From: Maratus speciosus
Taxonomy: Eukaryota > Arthropoda > Arachnida > Araneae > Salticidae
Direction: 5' to 3'
Length of the DNA stretch: 64,000 nt
NCBI GenBank assembly: GCA_963932465.1
Contig: OZ010788.1
Span: forward strand, 674,644,484-674,708,483
Shown here in pieces: positions 20,245-30,592 of this stretch; position 1 is the first letter of the stretch; every line of letters begins with the position of its first letter. A program made the translations under genes and the position numbers. The notes beneath the pieces are model-generated. The model made no database searches. It worked only from the letters and a program-made list of their open reading frames with translations, and had not been told where the DNA came from.

Positions 20245-20397
20245 TTTAGATAACATATTCAGAAAGCAACTGCAAAAAAAAAAAAAATGTAAACAGGCAT
20301 TGATATGAAAAAAAAAAAAAAAAAAAAAAAAAGAAAGAAAAGCGTTAAGACGGTAAGAGGGTTAAAAAGAATTTCAGGTCGTTATACTTAGAACTAT
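20245..20397. repeat. Poly-A rich spacer between MITE copies
   Basis: Contains two A-runs (20274-20287 and about 20309-20332) and nothing recognisable otherwise. Confidence 0.6.
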
Positions 20398-20937
20398 TTA
20401 ACCCTTTATTCCCTGACGGTACTTTAAAGTACCATTAAAATAACTTATTATGAAATTCATTTAATATATCGAATAGTAGTAATACAGTTTAGAATAAGTT
20501 ATAGATGCTTTACTTTATCTAGTTCCAAAAGCATTATTGATTGCACAAAACAGAAATACTTTTAAAAGGATGATTTCATTTTCATTTGCATCTTTTCAGC
20601 TTTCTTGATGTTGAAAGATTGAGGGGGAGGGGGGGGGGGGGAGATTCCAGTTCGGAAATATTTCTATATTTCTATTGTAACAGCATTATATTTGTACATT
20701 TCCTAATTCTATAAAATGCTAAAAAAAATATTTTAAATAAACGATTTCAGTGGAGTTACAAATATTGCACGCAATTACTACAAATTCAAATTTAATTAAT
20801 TAATTTTAACTGACAAAATCTTTCTAAAATTTATTAAATAACTGTGTCAATCTTCTAACGTAGTTTCAAAAATTCCCGTAAAATGCTTTAGAAGATGAAA
20901 TTTTCATGAATTTATAATTTGAGCTATAAAGAGTTAA
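20398..20937. mobile_element. TTAA-type MITE (TTAACCCTTTAT family), copy 2
   Basis: Same orientation and architecture as copy 1, with ends TTAACCCTTTAT and ATAAAGAGTTAA and the palindrome GGTACTTTAAAGTACC near the left end. A poly-G run lies at 20622-20641. Copy spacing (154 bp) suggests tandem insertion or local duplication. Confidence 0.75.
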
Positions 20938-21060
20938 GACAGCGCGGGCGTAGAAACATAATGGTATAATTCAATGTAATCCGCAATGATACAATATAGT
21001 CATGCCTCATCTAACGGTGGTAAATAATTCCAGAATCGGATTCGTTAACTGAAATCTTTG
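20938..21060. other. No gene recognised
   Basis: Short spacer between two TTAA-type elements. Confidence 0.5.
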
Positions 21061-21960
21061 TTAAGGAGCCTCAAGACTCTTAAAATAGGAAGAAAGAAAA
21101 AAAAAAGACCAATTTCAACATTTAACATCTTAAAATGTATATGATTAAAAAACACAATTTTAATTGGGATGAAAGGTATAAGTGTATTCTTTCATTTCAT
21201 GTATTTAAAAAATTGCAAGAGGCAGAATTAGTATTTACAGGGGGCTCCAAACTGTCAGACATTGGTCGAGCTGAAAATTGGTATAACTGCTTACGCGCAC
21301 AATTACAAAATAAATTTTGCAACTAGAATGAAAATTTTCGTACCTAATTATACTTCAGAGTGTAATAATGACCCTAAACCTAAATAAATGTGTATTTAAA
21401 GCATTTTTATATTTTAAATACAAAGTTGTATTCAGCTAATACAAAATTTGCTTAATTTACTTCAGATTGTAATAATGACCCTGAAACTAAATAAATTTGA
21501 ATTTAAATCATTTTTATATTTTAATACAAAGTTGTATTTAGCTAATACAAAATTTTGAAATTTACAACAGTGTGATCAACTAAAAAAATAATTTTTTGAA
21601 CAATAAAATGAAATTTTAGTTTCCACTTATACAGACTAACATGAAACACATGTTTTAAGAAATTTCATGAAAAAGTATTCAGAAGTTTTTGAGATATCCT
21701 GTGCGTTATACCTAAAAGCGTCATTTGGAGAAAAATGACTTCGAAGTTTCGGAAACGCTGCTTTAGCTAGTCAGCGGGTATAATTGTGATAGCCATAACT
21801 TCTGTTCTAATGGGAATTTCAAGGAAACAATCATACCAAAAGGTTTAGAAAAGATAGAAGTGTGCTTGCTTACTTACTTACTTACTTACTTACTCTAAAA
21901 AAATTAAATTTCAAAACTTTTTAAGCTTTAAGAGTCCTGAAACCTCTTAACCATTACGTG
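21061..21960. mobile_element. TTAA-type element with GGAGCCTCAAGACTC ends, copy 1
   Basis: TTAA-flanked, with inverted ends GGAGCCTCAAGACTCTTAAA and TTTAAGAGTCCTGAAACCTC. The second copy (30289-32349) shares AAACACAATTTTAATT, GGGGGCTCCAAACTGTCAGA, CGTCATTTGGAGAAAAAT and AATTTCAAGGAAACAAT. This copy has a private ~115-bp tandem duplication (21345-21560) and a (CTTA)n run at 21867-21895. A frame at 21135-21326 is not recognised. Confidence 0.75.
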
Positions 21961-21972
21961 ATTGTCCGTCTA

Positions 21973-22488
21973 TTAACCCTTTAGTGCGCAGCTTTGCATA
22001 TATGCAAAGAACAGTATTTTGAATTGAATAGATTTTTTTTTTATTCGCATATACTTAATTAACACCAAAAAATTAAAATAGCAGTATTTGCTTTAATTAA
22101 TAACAGACATTCCGTATTTAAATAAAGCGAAATAAACCCTTGATATTTTCTGGTGTAACATCAGATTCTTTGAACTACGTCATTTCTAGAACGTATTCTA
22201 TCAGGGGAATTAAAGGGTTAAAGGTTAAGTTTTATAAAATAAATATTTGTATAAAATAAGGTATTTGGAGAGATAGTTATTAAAATATTTACTAATTTGC
22301 AATATTTTAGCGTAAAACAGCTACACGACAGTCGGTTTTTACTTGTATCGCAGATGGGCAACAGAAGAAAAGATTGACGTATTATACGAAAAATGTATCT
22401 GTGATTTTTTTTTCATTATTTAAACCTTTCAGAGAATCCTATATAATTTTTTCGAAACAAAATAAAAAATCGCGCATTTAAGGGTTAA
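21973..22488. mobile_element. TTAA-type MITE with GTGCGCA subterminal motif
   Basis: Ends TTAACCCTTTAGTGCGCA and TGCGC-containing GCGCATTTAAGGGTTAA are inverted. An additional internal end, TTAAAGGGTTAA at 22210-22221, suggests either a shorter element or one element inside another. No coding. Confidence 0.55.
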
Positions 22489-22651
22489 AAATGGAAAAGT
22501 GATGCGTTATGTTAGCTATCGCATCCAAACAAAGCTTCGTTAGTCGAAGTTATATTCGTTAGGCTAGTCAGTAAATATAAACACCGAAGAAAGCGTTCTT
22601 TAGCCACCAAATCCGTCAGCTGAGATATTCGTTAGCCAAGCTACCACTGTA
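22489..22651. other. No gene recognised
   Basis: Short spacer with GTTAGCTATCGCATCC and CGTTAGCCAAGCTACCACTG, resembling a degraded pogo-like terminus. Not strong enough to call. Confidence 0.35.
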
Positions 22652-23209
22652 TACAGGGCGTCCCCGAATTCATGGTCCAAACTGTAAGGGAAGGTAAAGT
22701 ACACATAAATAAGCCATTTTGTTACAGCAATGTGGGGTATGAAAACTTTTGGCGGAAAACAAGAAATACGGAGGAAATGAAAACGAGGGTTTTATTGACA
22801 GAACAATTGCAGTAAGCGCTCAAATGTGCCAAGGCAGCGTATAGCAGGTGATTGACATACCTTTTCGCAGATTTCAAGTGTTTCACGAACATTTTCAGTA
22901 ACGACTGAAAATCTTGTAATGAGGTCCTCATCAGAGTCAACGGGTCTCTCATAGGTGAGACATCTGGAACCTTCAAAAGGGTACGCCTTCAGAGACGCTG
23001 CCAGGTATGTATCGATATTGATGTTGGTACATTTGAGCACTTACTGTCATTGTTATGTCAATAAGACACTTGCTTACATTTCCTCCGCATTTCTTGTTCT
23101 TTGCCAAAACTTTTCATTTCCGACATCGCATTGTAAAACCAAAATTGTTTCTTTATTTGTACTTTACCTTCCTTTAAAGTTTGGTCCATGAATCAGGGGA
23201 CACCCCCTA
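22652..23209. mobile_element. Mariner-like fold-back with transposase C-terminus
   Basis: TA-flanked inverted ends TACAGGGCGTCCCCGAATTC and the inverse of GGGGACACCCCCTA. The arms pair for about 160 bp or more (AACTGTAAGGGAAGGTAAAG with CTTTACCTTCCTTTAAAGTT; CAAATGTGCC with GGTACATTTG). The unpaired centre carries the coding fragment listed next. Confidence 0.75.
22792..23040 (-). pseudogene. C-terminal fragment of a mariner-like (DUF4817-class) transposase
   Basis: The minus-strand frame reads ERPVDSDEDLITRFSVVTE, then NVRETLEICEKVCQSPAIRC and FERLLQL. This matches the usual tail of transposases with an N-terminal DUF4817 helix-turn-helix, where a PVDSEEDL-type helix and a V.QS...RC block close the protein. 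Only about 80 residues remain and no DDE residues are included. The rest of the gene was lost when the fold-back structure formed. Confidence 0.6.
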
Positions 23210-23211
23210 TA

Positions 23212-23865
23212 TACAGTAGAACCTCTTTTATCCGAAACTCTCGGTTAACAGAAATCCATCTTTAAAGCTTTTTTTTTTTTTTTACTATCACATTCCTTGT
23301 GTGCAAAATCTCTCTTGAAAGCTTTTTTTTTTTAACTATCGTATTCCTTGTATGCAAGCGGTCCTTCTGAACGACGAGTACATATTAATATTTTCGATCC
23401 CCTTTCTTAGAATTCCTTTTAATTTAACTTGAGTTCCCGTAAGCTGCGGAGTACTAACAACGAAAATAAACAAACTACGAAAACGAACAAATTAGCAATT
23501 CTGAAGCTTTTGAATGTTTTGCAAGAAGTTTGGTATGGCTGCAGCAGCAGAAAGACTGATGTACTGGTGAACTAATAATATTTAAAAACTTCTTGATAGA
23601 GCTTCAAAGCAAAGGCAATCGAAAAGGAAAAACAAAACTGCGACAAACAAAACATTCAATTCTTGTGAAAGGTACTTAATTTCAAAATTAAAATTCAGGT
23701 AATTTATAATTGTTTCTATTTTTCTGTTGCTTTATTTTTATTAAGTACCTGTTACCATAATAAGAAATAGCGCATATATTTCTCCTTAATCTTAAGATTG
23801 AAGAAGTCTCGATTTTCCGAAAAAGGTCCGTCCCAATTACTTCGGATGATCGAAATTCTACTGTA
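23212..23865 (+). mobile_element. Pogo/Tigger-like relic
   Basis: TA-flanked with a pogo-type terminus, TACAGTAGAACCTCTTTTAT, and its inverse ATCGAAATTCTACTGTA at the right end. The interior plus strand at 23476-23570 reads ENEQISNSEAFECFARSL then WLQQQKD, the C-terminal region typical of Tigger/jerky transposases. An imperfect direct duplication (TATTCCTTGTATGC-like) flanks poly-T runs at 23260-23355. Confidence 0.7.
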
Positions 23866-24952
23866 ATTAAATATTATTTGCATATTTTTTAAAAAAAGAT
23901 TTTAACTTACATTATCATTTACTAATCTTGAACGCGTGGACGTAAACACCCGGTGAATTTCCAAAGCTGCTCTTTCGAAAATATGTCCGACCAAGATAAG
24001 TGTGCAAAAGTAACTATAACATGTTCTTCGATTTACTCTGCCTTTATAGAATTAAATTCCACTATACATCAACTGATCGTTATCAAGAATCCTGATAATG
24101 GAAGGGGTCAAAACCAGGGGTAGCCCCTATTAATGAAAGTGAAATAGAAAGTAAAATGTTTTTCTATACAAAATAGGGAGATAAGAAACTATCGGGAAAC
24201 TGTCCGTCCATCAAACATAAAATAAAATCCCTTATCAGTTTCTACTTTGAAAGATTTACCCCTCATTAACATTTGACCTTCTCCAAGTATTTATTTACTG
24301 GTGTTTTTCGGAAAGTCCTTTGGTGTTTTGTGTTGTGCAATTTTCAACTGCGCGGTTTTTTCAGCGTTTGAAAATGATCATTATTGAGCAGAATGAAAAA
24401 AAATGGCAGCTACAAAAACATTTATTCTAGGATTTATCAAAATGAGTTTAGTTAGCTTACACAGGGTAATTCAAAGAAGATTGGACAAACTTTAACCCAC
24501 TAACGAACCTAAATGGTCATATGCGTAGCACTTACGGTATCCAAAGACGACTATTGTTTTATAATTTCTCCTATAAATACAAACAAATAATAATCTTCAT
24601 GGTAAATTTATAGCAGAAATCTGTCTAAAAATTTGTAATCAGTGGTAGTAAAAATACAAAAACAAAAAATCCTTCCGACATGTACCGGATGGAAAAGGTA
24701 GCTTTCCTATTCGTTGTTTTTAAAAAATTCACAAATTTTAAATAAACGCATGAAGCTTAAATGCATGGAACCCGGTTATAAAAGGTTCAAATCCGGTCTT
24801 CGCCAATACTGAATTTATATGATAATTTCACCAAATTAGCCAGCTATATTCAAGCTGGCTTCATTTATGGCGATTTATATTTAGTCGCCAAGTATGGTGA
24901 TATGTCGCCAATAATTACCAAGCATAGCTGCAATTTGATGCTGGCTGATATA
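23866..24952. other. No gene recognised
   Basis: AT-rich spacer. TTCACCAAATTAGCCAGCTA and GTCGCCAAGTATGGTGAT at 24825-24905 form short self-complementary patches. No open frame with family resemblance. Confidence 0.4.
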
Positions 24953-25354
24953 ATAGTCCAAGAGCCGACAGCATGAAAACCTATGTTATAAAGCACAAGA
25001 AAAAAAACCTTTATTTTATAGGAGAGTAGAAGTAGGGGAATCTAATGATCCATGTCTGCTGGAAGTGAAGTAGTGCATAAGCCAAAAATTAATACCATCA
25101 GTGGTTACTCGTAGGTTTATCATTGTGCTTGTCGTACAAACAAAGGTATGAAAACATGGAGGATAGTTGTACGGCAAACACAATGATAAACCTACGAGTC
25201 AACCACTGATGGTATTAATTTTTGGCTTATGCACCACTTCACTTCCGGCAGACATGGATCATTAAATTCCCCTACTTCTACTCTTCCATAAAATAAAGGT
25301 TTTTTTCTTATGCTTGGTAACATAGGTTTTTATGCTATCGGCTCTTGGACTATA
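24953..25354. mobile_element. 402-bp near-perfect hairpin element
   Basis: The left arm (24953-25137) and right arm (25170-25354) are inverted copies (ATAGTCCAAGAGCCGACAGC and GCTATCGGCTCTTGGACTAT at the ends; GTAGGTTTATCATTGTG and CACAATGATAAACCTAC at the loop). The loop is about 32 bp. No coding capacity. The superfamily is not evident. Confidence 0.8.
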
Positions 25355-25518
25355 ACTAGGTAATTTTAATCGTATAAGTGTAGCAACAATGGCTATAAAA
25401 ATTAAAGTAAATTTGCGAGAAACCACGTTTTCTAAAGATCATAAATAAAATCTGTTTATAGAAAAATAAGTCACAGTATAATTTCAAACTACTATATCTC
25501 AGCCAGTGTTTTAGATAT

Positions 25519-25559
<41 letters not shown>

Positions 25560-25677
25560 GCTCCTTAATACTTCTATCGAAGCCAAACGCATAAAAGAAA
25601 AAAACGTTTTGTATTTCAATTTTTTTTTGCAAATCTTTTTTAATATGTGATTTTTAAGTGGACGCTATTTATAAACA
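25355..25677. other. No gene; A- and T-homopolymers
   Basis: Contains a poly-A run of about 34 (25525-25557) preceded by GGTA. Its reverse is the source of a poly-phenylalanine frame that should be ignored. Confidence 0.6.
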
Positions 25678-25852
25678 ATATGACGGATGAAGCTGGCCAA
25701 CGAACTCGATCGCGACCTTGATAAGTTCTGTATACATGCTCAGTGACATCCAAGCCGGTTGATGAATACAAGTGCTATTGCATGATAGAACCAGATTATT
25801 TCAAAATGTTAGCTGCCTAGAATTTCAAACTGCTATATTTTAACCATTTTTC
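25678..25852 (-). repeat. Composite repeat part B, reverse
   Basis: ACGGATGAAGCTGGCCAACG, AACTCGATCGCGACCTTG and ATCCAAGCCGGTTGATGAAT match the reverse of part B. The adjacent A/T sequence (ATAGAACCAGATTATTTCAA, TTTCAAACTGCTATATTTT) likewise resembles the inter-unit region seen near 63640. Confidence 0.65.
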
Positions 25853-26246
25853 GGTGCGTTCGTAATTATATAAATACGTAGCACTTATAGTCGTCGTATT
25901 ACTATTACCGTCTGTCTCTCTGTCTGTCTGTCCGTCCAGATATAACAATGCAAAAACTACCCAACCGAATGGTCTGAAATTTTAAATACATAATTGTTGC
26001 AAAATTGTGTCGAGTCATTTAAAATTTTATGAAAATCGGATGTAGAGTGTAATGACAGGGACAGTCGAAATTTTCCGTTACATTACGGCCAATGGGATAA
26101 AATGATTTCAAGTGCATTTTAAGGATGTTACGGCCTTTCGATTAGAATGAAATGGATAGGCACTTAAGAAGTGCAATAAAATAGACATTCAGTACACTAT
26201 GCGGTGCAAAAAATATTTATAAAACTAGTTATAGTAGGAACGCACC
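25853..26246 (+). repeat. Interspersed repeat with GGTGCGTTCGTA ends
   Basis: It begins GGTGCGTTCGTAATTATATA and ends AGTAGGAACGCACC, an 11-bp imperfect inverted end. It contains a (CTGT)n run at 25912-25934 and ACCCAACCGAATGGTCTGAA. A reverse fragment lies at 19085-19290 and a terminus at 11608. Confidence 0.65.
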
Positions 26247-26402
26247 ACATTTGCCACGTTTGACGTGCAATTTCCAACTTGTTTTAAGATAAAGGCGAAG
26301 TACAAAATTCCGTAATCCTTATAACTAAGCTAACACTTAAATTAAAAAAATGTTTTGAATTTCTAATTCTCTTTTTCTTTTTTTTTTTCTACTTTGAAAT
26401 TC
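26247..26402. other. No gene recognised
   Basis: AT-rich spacer with a C/T-rich run (26368-26390). Confidence 0.5.
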
Positions 26403-26468
26403 TTAAATAATCTTGATAGAAGATAGCTGATCAAACTGGCTAGTGAACTCGGTCGAGACTTTTGTATG
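26403..26468 (-). repeat. Composite repeat part B, left piece split by hAT element
   Basis: TAGCTGATCAAACTGGCTAG, TGAACTCGGTCGAGACTTTT then GTATGCCC breaks off at the hAT target. It resumes after 27695 with ACACATGCTAGGTTACGTCT, GATTCGGTTT and GAGTGCTACTGG, colinear with the intact copy at 25678. Confidence 0.7.
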
Positions 26469-26476
26469 CCCTATAC

Positions 26477-27687
26477 CAGGGTCGGCGAACCTTGGTACGC
26501 GTGCCACTTTTGGCACGCGAAAGAATAATTTTGGCACGGCGCGGCGTTTATTATATCTCAAAATCTTGATACTCGTGATTTTACGCAAAATACACGAACT
26601 TAGACGACCTCATTTGATTCTAAATTCGGTTATTTGGAAATTGAATAGGTTCAATCTTATTCAATATGGTTCGAAAATTTACCAAACAAAGAAAATATTT
26701 GAAAACTATCAAAAAGGAAAGATTATTACATGTATTAATAAAAATACCGATGGTAAATTATGACAACTTGAAAATAAATTTGAGAACTATTCAGATATAA
26801 ACTGCTTTTTTTTCATTTTAATAATTTTTCCTTCTATTTATACCTGTGAGTCATTATTTTCTCAAACGAATAATATAAAAAATCAAATAGAGAGCAGTTG
26901 TCAGATAAATCAATTTTAGTTTGCATTCTGTTAAAATAAACTGAACATTAAAATGATATTAATTATTTTTCATCCAAGATACAACACAATTAATCACATT
27001 ATTTTTTACATTAATTTCTAAATTTTAAGTGTTTCTATTATTATTATAGTGTAATACTTGGTACATGTACCGGGTGTCCTAAAAAGGACTGACTGATCTT
27101 AAAATTCAATAACTTGCAAACGGTGACAGCTATTTAAAAAATTCTTGCAGGAGGGTTATGCATAAGGTCAAAAGTTTTTTTACAGTGATTTTCGATTTTA
27201 GTTCAAATTACAAACAATAGAGGGCGATGTAAGCTATAGGCGTTAAATACAGGCTCGATCTTTTGGCCTTTCTCTTCTTTCATGCTGAAAAAGAGATTAA
27301 AATGTATTGAATGGATCCCAAAGTATCAAAAATCGAGTCTGAATTTAGCGTCTATTGATCGTAGCGCCCTCTATTGTTTGTAATTCGAACTAAAATCGAA
27401 AATCACTGTAAAAAAATCTTTTGACCTGATGCATAACCCTCCTGCAAGAATTTTTTAAATATCTGTCACCGTTTGCAAGTTATTGAATTTTAAAATCATT
27501 CAGTCCTTTTTAGGATACCCTGTATGTTACGCGTATTAGAAGAAATATTAATAAGTAATTTTCAAGTAGTTTTGATTCATTATTTTTCAATCCACTAAAT
27601 TTGTTTTATAGTTGGCACGTCAAGGTCATGTAAAATATTTTTTTGAAAAAAATTGGCACGCGACTATAGAAAAGTTCGCCAATCCTG
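26477..27687. mobile_element. hAT non-autonomous element with 8-bp TSD
   Basis: It starts CAGGGTCGGCGAACCTTGG and ends GTTCGCCAATCCTG, an imperfect inverted hAT-type terminus. Flanking octamers CCCTATAC (26469-26476) and CCCTAAAC (27688-27695) differ by one base, as expected for an old 8-bp target duplication. GGCACGCG motifs lie inside both ends. A mariner-type MITE is inserted at 27068-27524. No transposase is recognised; the frame at 26443-26763 straddles the boundary and is chance. Confidence 0.8.
27068..27524. mobile_element. CCGGGTGTCC-family MITE, palindromic
   Basis: TA-bounded with ends TACCGGGTGTCCTAAAAAGG and the inverse of CCTTTTTAGGATACCCTGTA. Arms of about 200 bp share TTCAATAACTTGCAAACGGT, TTCTTGCAGGAGGGTTATGC and AACAATAGAGGGCG. 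The same terminal sequence bounds the giant inverted repeats at 29706, 38194 and 46580, so this is the short member of that family. Confidence 0.85.
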
Positions 27688-27695
27688 CCCTAAAC

Positions 27696-27775
27696 ACATG
27701 CTAGGTTACGTCTGATTCGGTTTACAAATATGAGTGCTACTGGTTGACCAAACTTAGATATAGGGTGATCCTTCC
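27696..27775 (-). repeat. Composite repeat part B, right piece
   Basis: Continuation of the copy interrupted by the hAT element (see 26403-26468). Confidence 0.65.
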
Positions 27776-29705
27776 AGTAGTTGATCCAATTTTTGAAATA
27801 TTGCGCCATTTCAGGCGGAAATGAGATTTACACATATGGCACTAGACATAATATTTTTGTTTGAATGTCGGAGCACCTGTTGTCACATTGTTTTCAGCTT
27901 CCTGCTGTAAAAGGAGCCATTCTATGAAATTTTTTTATTTGAAAATGTAAAAAATTAGTTTTTGATTAATTGGAGACAATGACGATAAGTTAAAATAATC
28001 CACTTCCATCTTGCTTATTTCAACTATTAGTTTTATAACAATTGTTGTTAATCACAGCCCAAGCATGATATTTTAAAGATTAATTTTTGAATTTTAGACT
28101 GATTTCTTCGATTGGTCCACTACTGGGAAAATGGCAATTAAAGAAACTACAGTAAAACCTCCTTAAAGCGATCCTGTTCCGTTCCAATAAAAATGGGTCG
28201 CTCCGAGAGGGGGTCTCTTAATGGAGGTTATGTTTAAATCTAGATTTTAATGGTTGAAAAAAGGTAACATTTAATGTTACTAAAATTTATTTTTCACATT
28301 AGGAAAAAATATAAAAATTTAAGTAACAAAACAAAAGTTAATTACCGCAGAATCTAAAAAAATGAATACATTGACATCTTTTATAACTTATATTTTCAAG
28401 TCCTTTCGAAGTTCAGCAAATAGATGCAATTTTTTTTTTTTTTTTTTTTTTTTTTTGGACGGGAACAAATAATAACGATTTCATTCATTTATCCATTTCT
28501 TTGAGAGCTTCCTGACAGAATAGGTCAGGGGAGTTTATGGACCGTCATTCTTAATGTGTCATCAGAGTTAAATTCCTTGCTTAAAAAGGGCACAAAGGGC
28601 TTTAAACATTTAAAAGTTACCGGAATTTTAAAAAAAATCTAAACTTAGTTTAGAAGTTTGATGAATAATGCTCTCTCCGGAATTAATTTTCCAATAAAAC
28701 CTTCTTCAAGCGACCAGGAAAAAACAGAATTTCTTCAAAGAAATGGATCGCTCCTGGAGAGAGTTCAACTGGGATGGTCTCTGAATGGAAGTAAAATTAG
28801 TATTGAGACTATGGGAATAAATTTCGTTCCATGAAAAAACTGGTCGTCCAGGGAGGTGGTCGCACAGGCAGGTTTCCTGCATTTATTTATAATTTTGTTG
28901 CTATTTAATTTCAGCAGTTCATTTTTGTCCATTGTAGGACATTCATTAAGGGTTGTCAATCACGTTAGTTAACTTCTAAAATTTAAAAGAAAGGAAACAG
29001 AATAAAAATCCCGTAGCACTGACCTTATTGTATCAACTACTGGCTGGGTCACTGGCTGGTAAAATATATGTAATATATTTTAAATTTTTAACTTATCTTA
29101 AATCTATTCTAAATTCTTTATCCCACTTTATTAAATTTATTTCCTTTTAATTTATTATTTTCCATTTACAATACGCTTATATTCTTTTTGCATTTCACTA
29201 TTCAAAATTTGTTTTCGACGCTTGCCGTTATTTTTTCTACCCTGAAGTCATTCAATTTCAGAATATTCTTTTTCTTGATAATAAACATTTTTCGATGTAT
29301 TCTCGGGCTTTTTAGGGACTTTTTGCTTCTTTTCTTCGTCTGCCAAATTTGCTCTGCTATTATCTAAAGCCTCGTGCATTGCGGATTTTTGTATTTCTAC
29401 GCTCTAACCAATAAATTTCATTGCACTGGCTCAGAATAGAGCTATATGTGAATTGTTTTAATCTGATAAAGCCACGCCGACCTGTTTTGCTGTAGAATAT
29501 TAACATCTGTCCTCTCCAACGATTCTTGTATGATATTTTCGACTAATAATAAATTGTTCCCTGTCAAATCAGCCTCTTTATTGAGAAAATCCTAATGGTT
29601 TTAATCTTTATTAGCTCGACTGACTCTTCGAATGACTGCATCGTGTCTATTTTGAAGCTAATAATCTAATATTTTGATATTACTAGAACGAAATCATGAC
29701 ATATA
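27776..29705. other. Spacer with degraded pogo-like termini
   Basis: A pogo-type start, CAGTAAAACCTCCTTAAAGC, lies at 28151, with related fragments at about 28695 (AATAAAACCTTCTTCAAGCG) and 28840 (TGGTCGTCCAGGGAGGTGG). A poly-T run is at 28432-28456. No gene is recognised; the frame at 28765-28959 is chance sequence across these fragments. The 29.0-29.7 kb part is featureless. Confidence 0.45.
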
Positions 29706-30592
29706 TACCGGGTGTCCCAAAAATGACTGATGGATTTTAAAATTCAATAACTTGCAAACGGTGATAGAAATTTAAAAAATTCTTGCAGGAGGGTTATGTA
29801 TGATGTCAGGAGTTTTTTTGCTGTGATTCTTGATTTCAGTTCGAATTTCAAACAATAGATGGCGCTGACAGCGATTGACACTCAGTTAAGTCCGAAACTG
29901 ACGTCAATCAACATTGATGCGAAGGAAGGAGATTAAGGCTATGGAGTGGATCTCATTCGCCAGTTTAATCTTGCTCTTAGGGGCCGATTCTGAGCTCATT
30001 CGCTATAATTTCAAGGGATTGCGTTGTTGCCATGGAAACAACAAATTCTTCGATAGTGGAATACAGCGTTAAGAAGTGGGCATGAATTTAAGAAGTAGAA
30101 TTCGAGTTTTCGGGCGATTTTACATTGATGAGGTTTTATTTTCCCGGATTAAATTACTTTTTATGATTTGATTTAAAGAATATTTTATGCATTGTATTTT
30201 AAAACTAGGTGAAGAGATTTAGTATTTTTTGTTGTTGTTAAAAATTTCATAACATTTATTACATTCTAATAAATTTTAGATCTTTTAAGGGGTCTCAGAA
30301 CTCTTAAAACTGGAAAAAAATGAAAAAAAAGATCATTTTCAACATTTAATATTTTAAAATGCATATGATTTAAAAACACAATTTTAATTCAGATGGAAGA
30401 TATAAGTATGTTCTTCCCTTTCATGTATTTAAGAAAAATTCAAGTTGCAGAATTAGTATTTATAGGGGGCTCCAAACTGTCAGATATTTGTCGCGCAGAA
30501 AATTGGTATGACAGCTGACACGCAGGGTTACAAAATAAATTTTGTCACTAGAATTACTTTTTTCTAATACAAAATTTTGAAAATTTCAACAG

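Noticed and set aside
25356..25619. Frame with a poly-Phe run
   Set aside because: Translation of a poly-A tract on the other strand.
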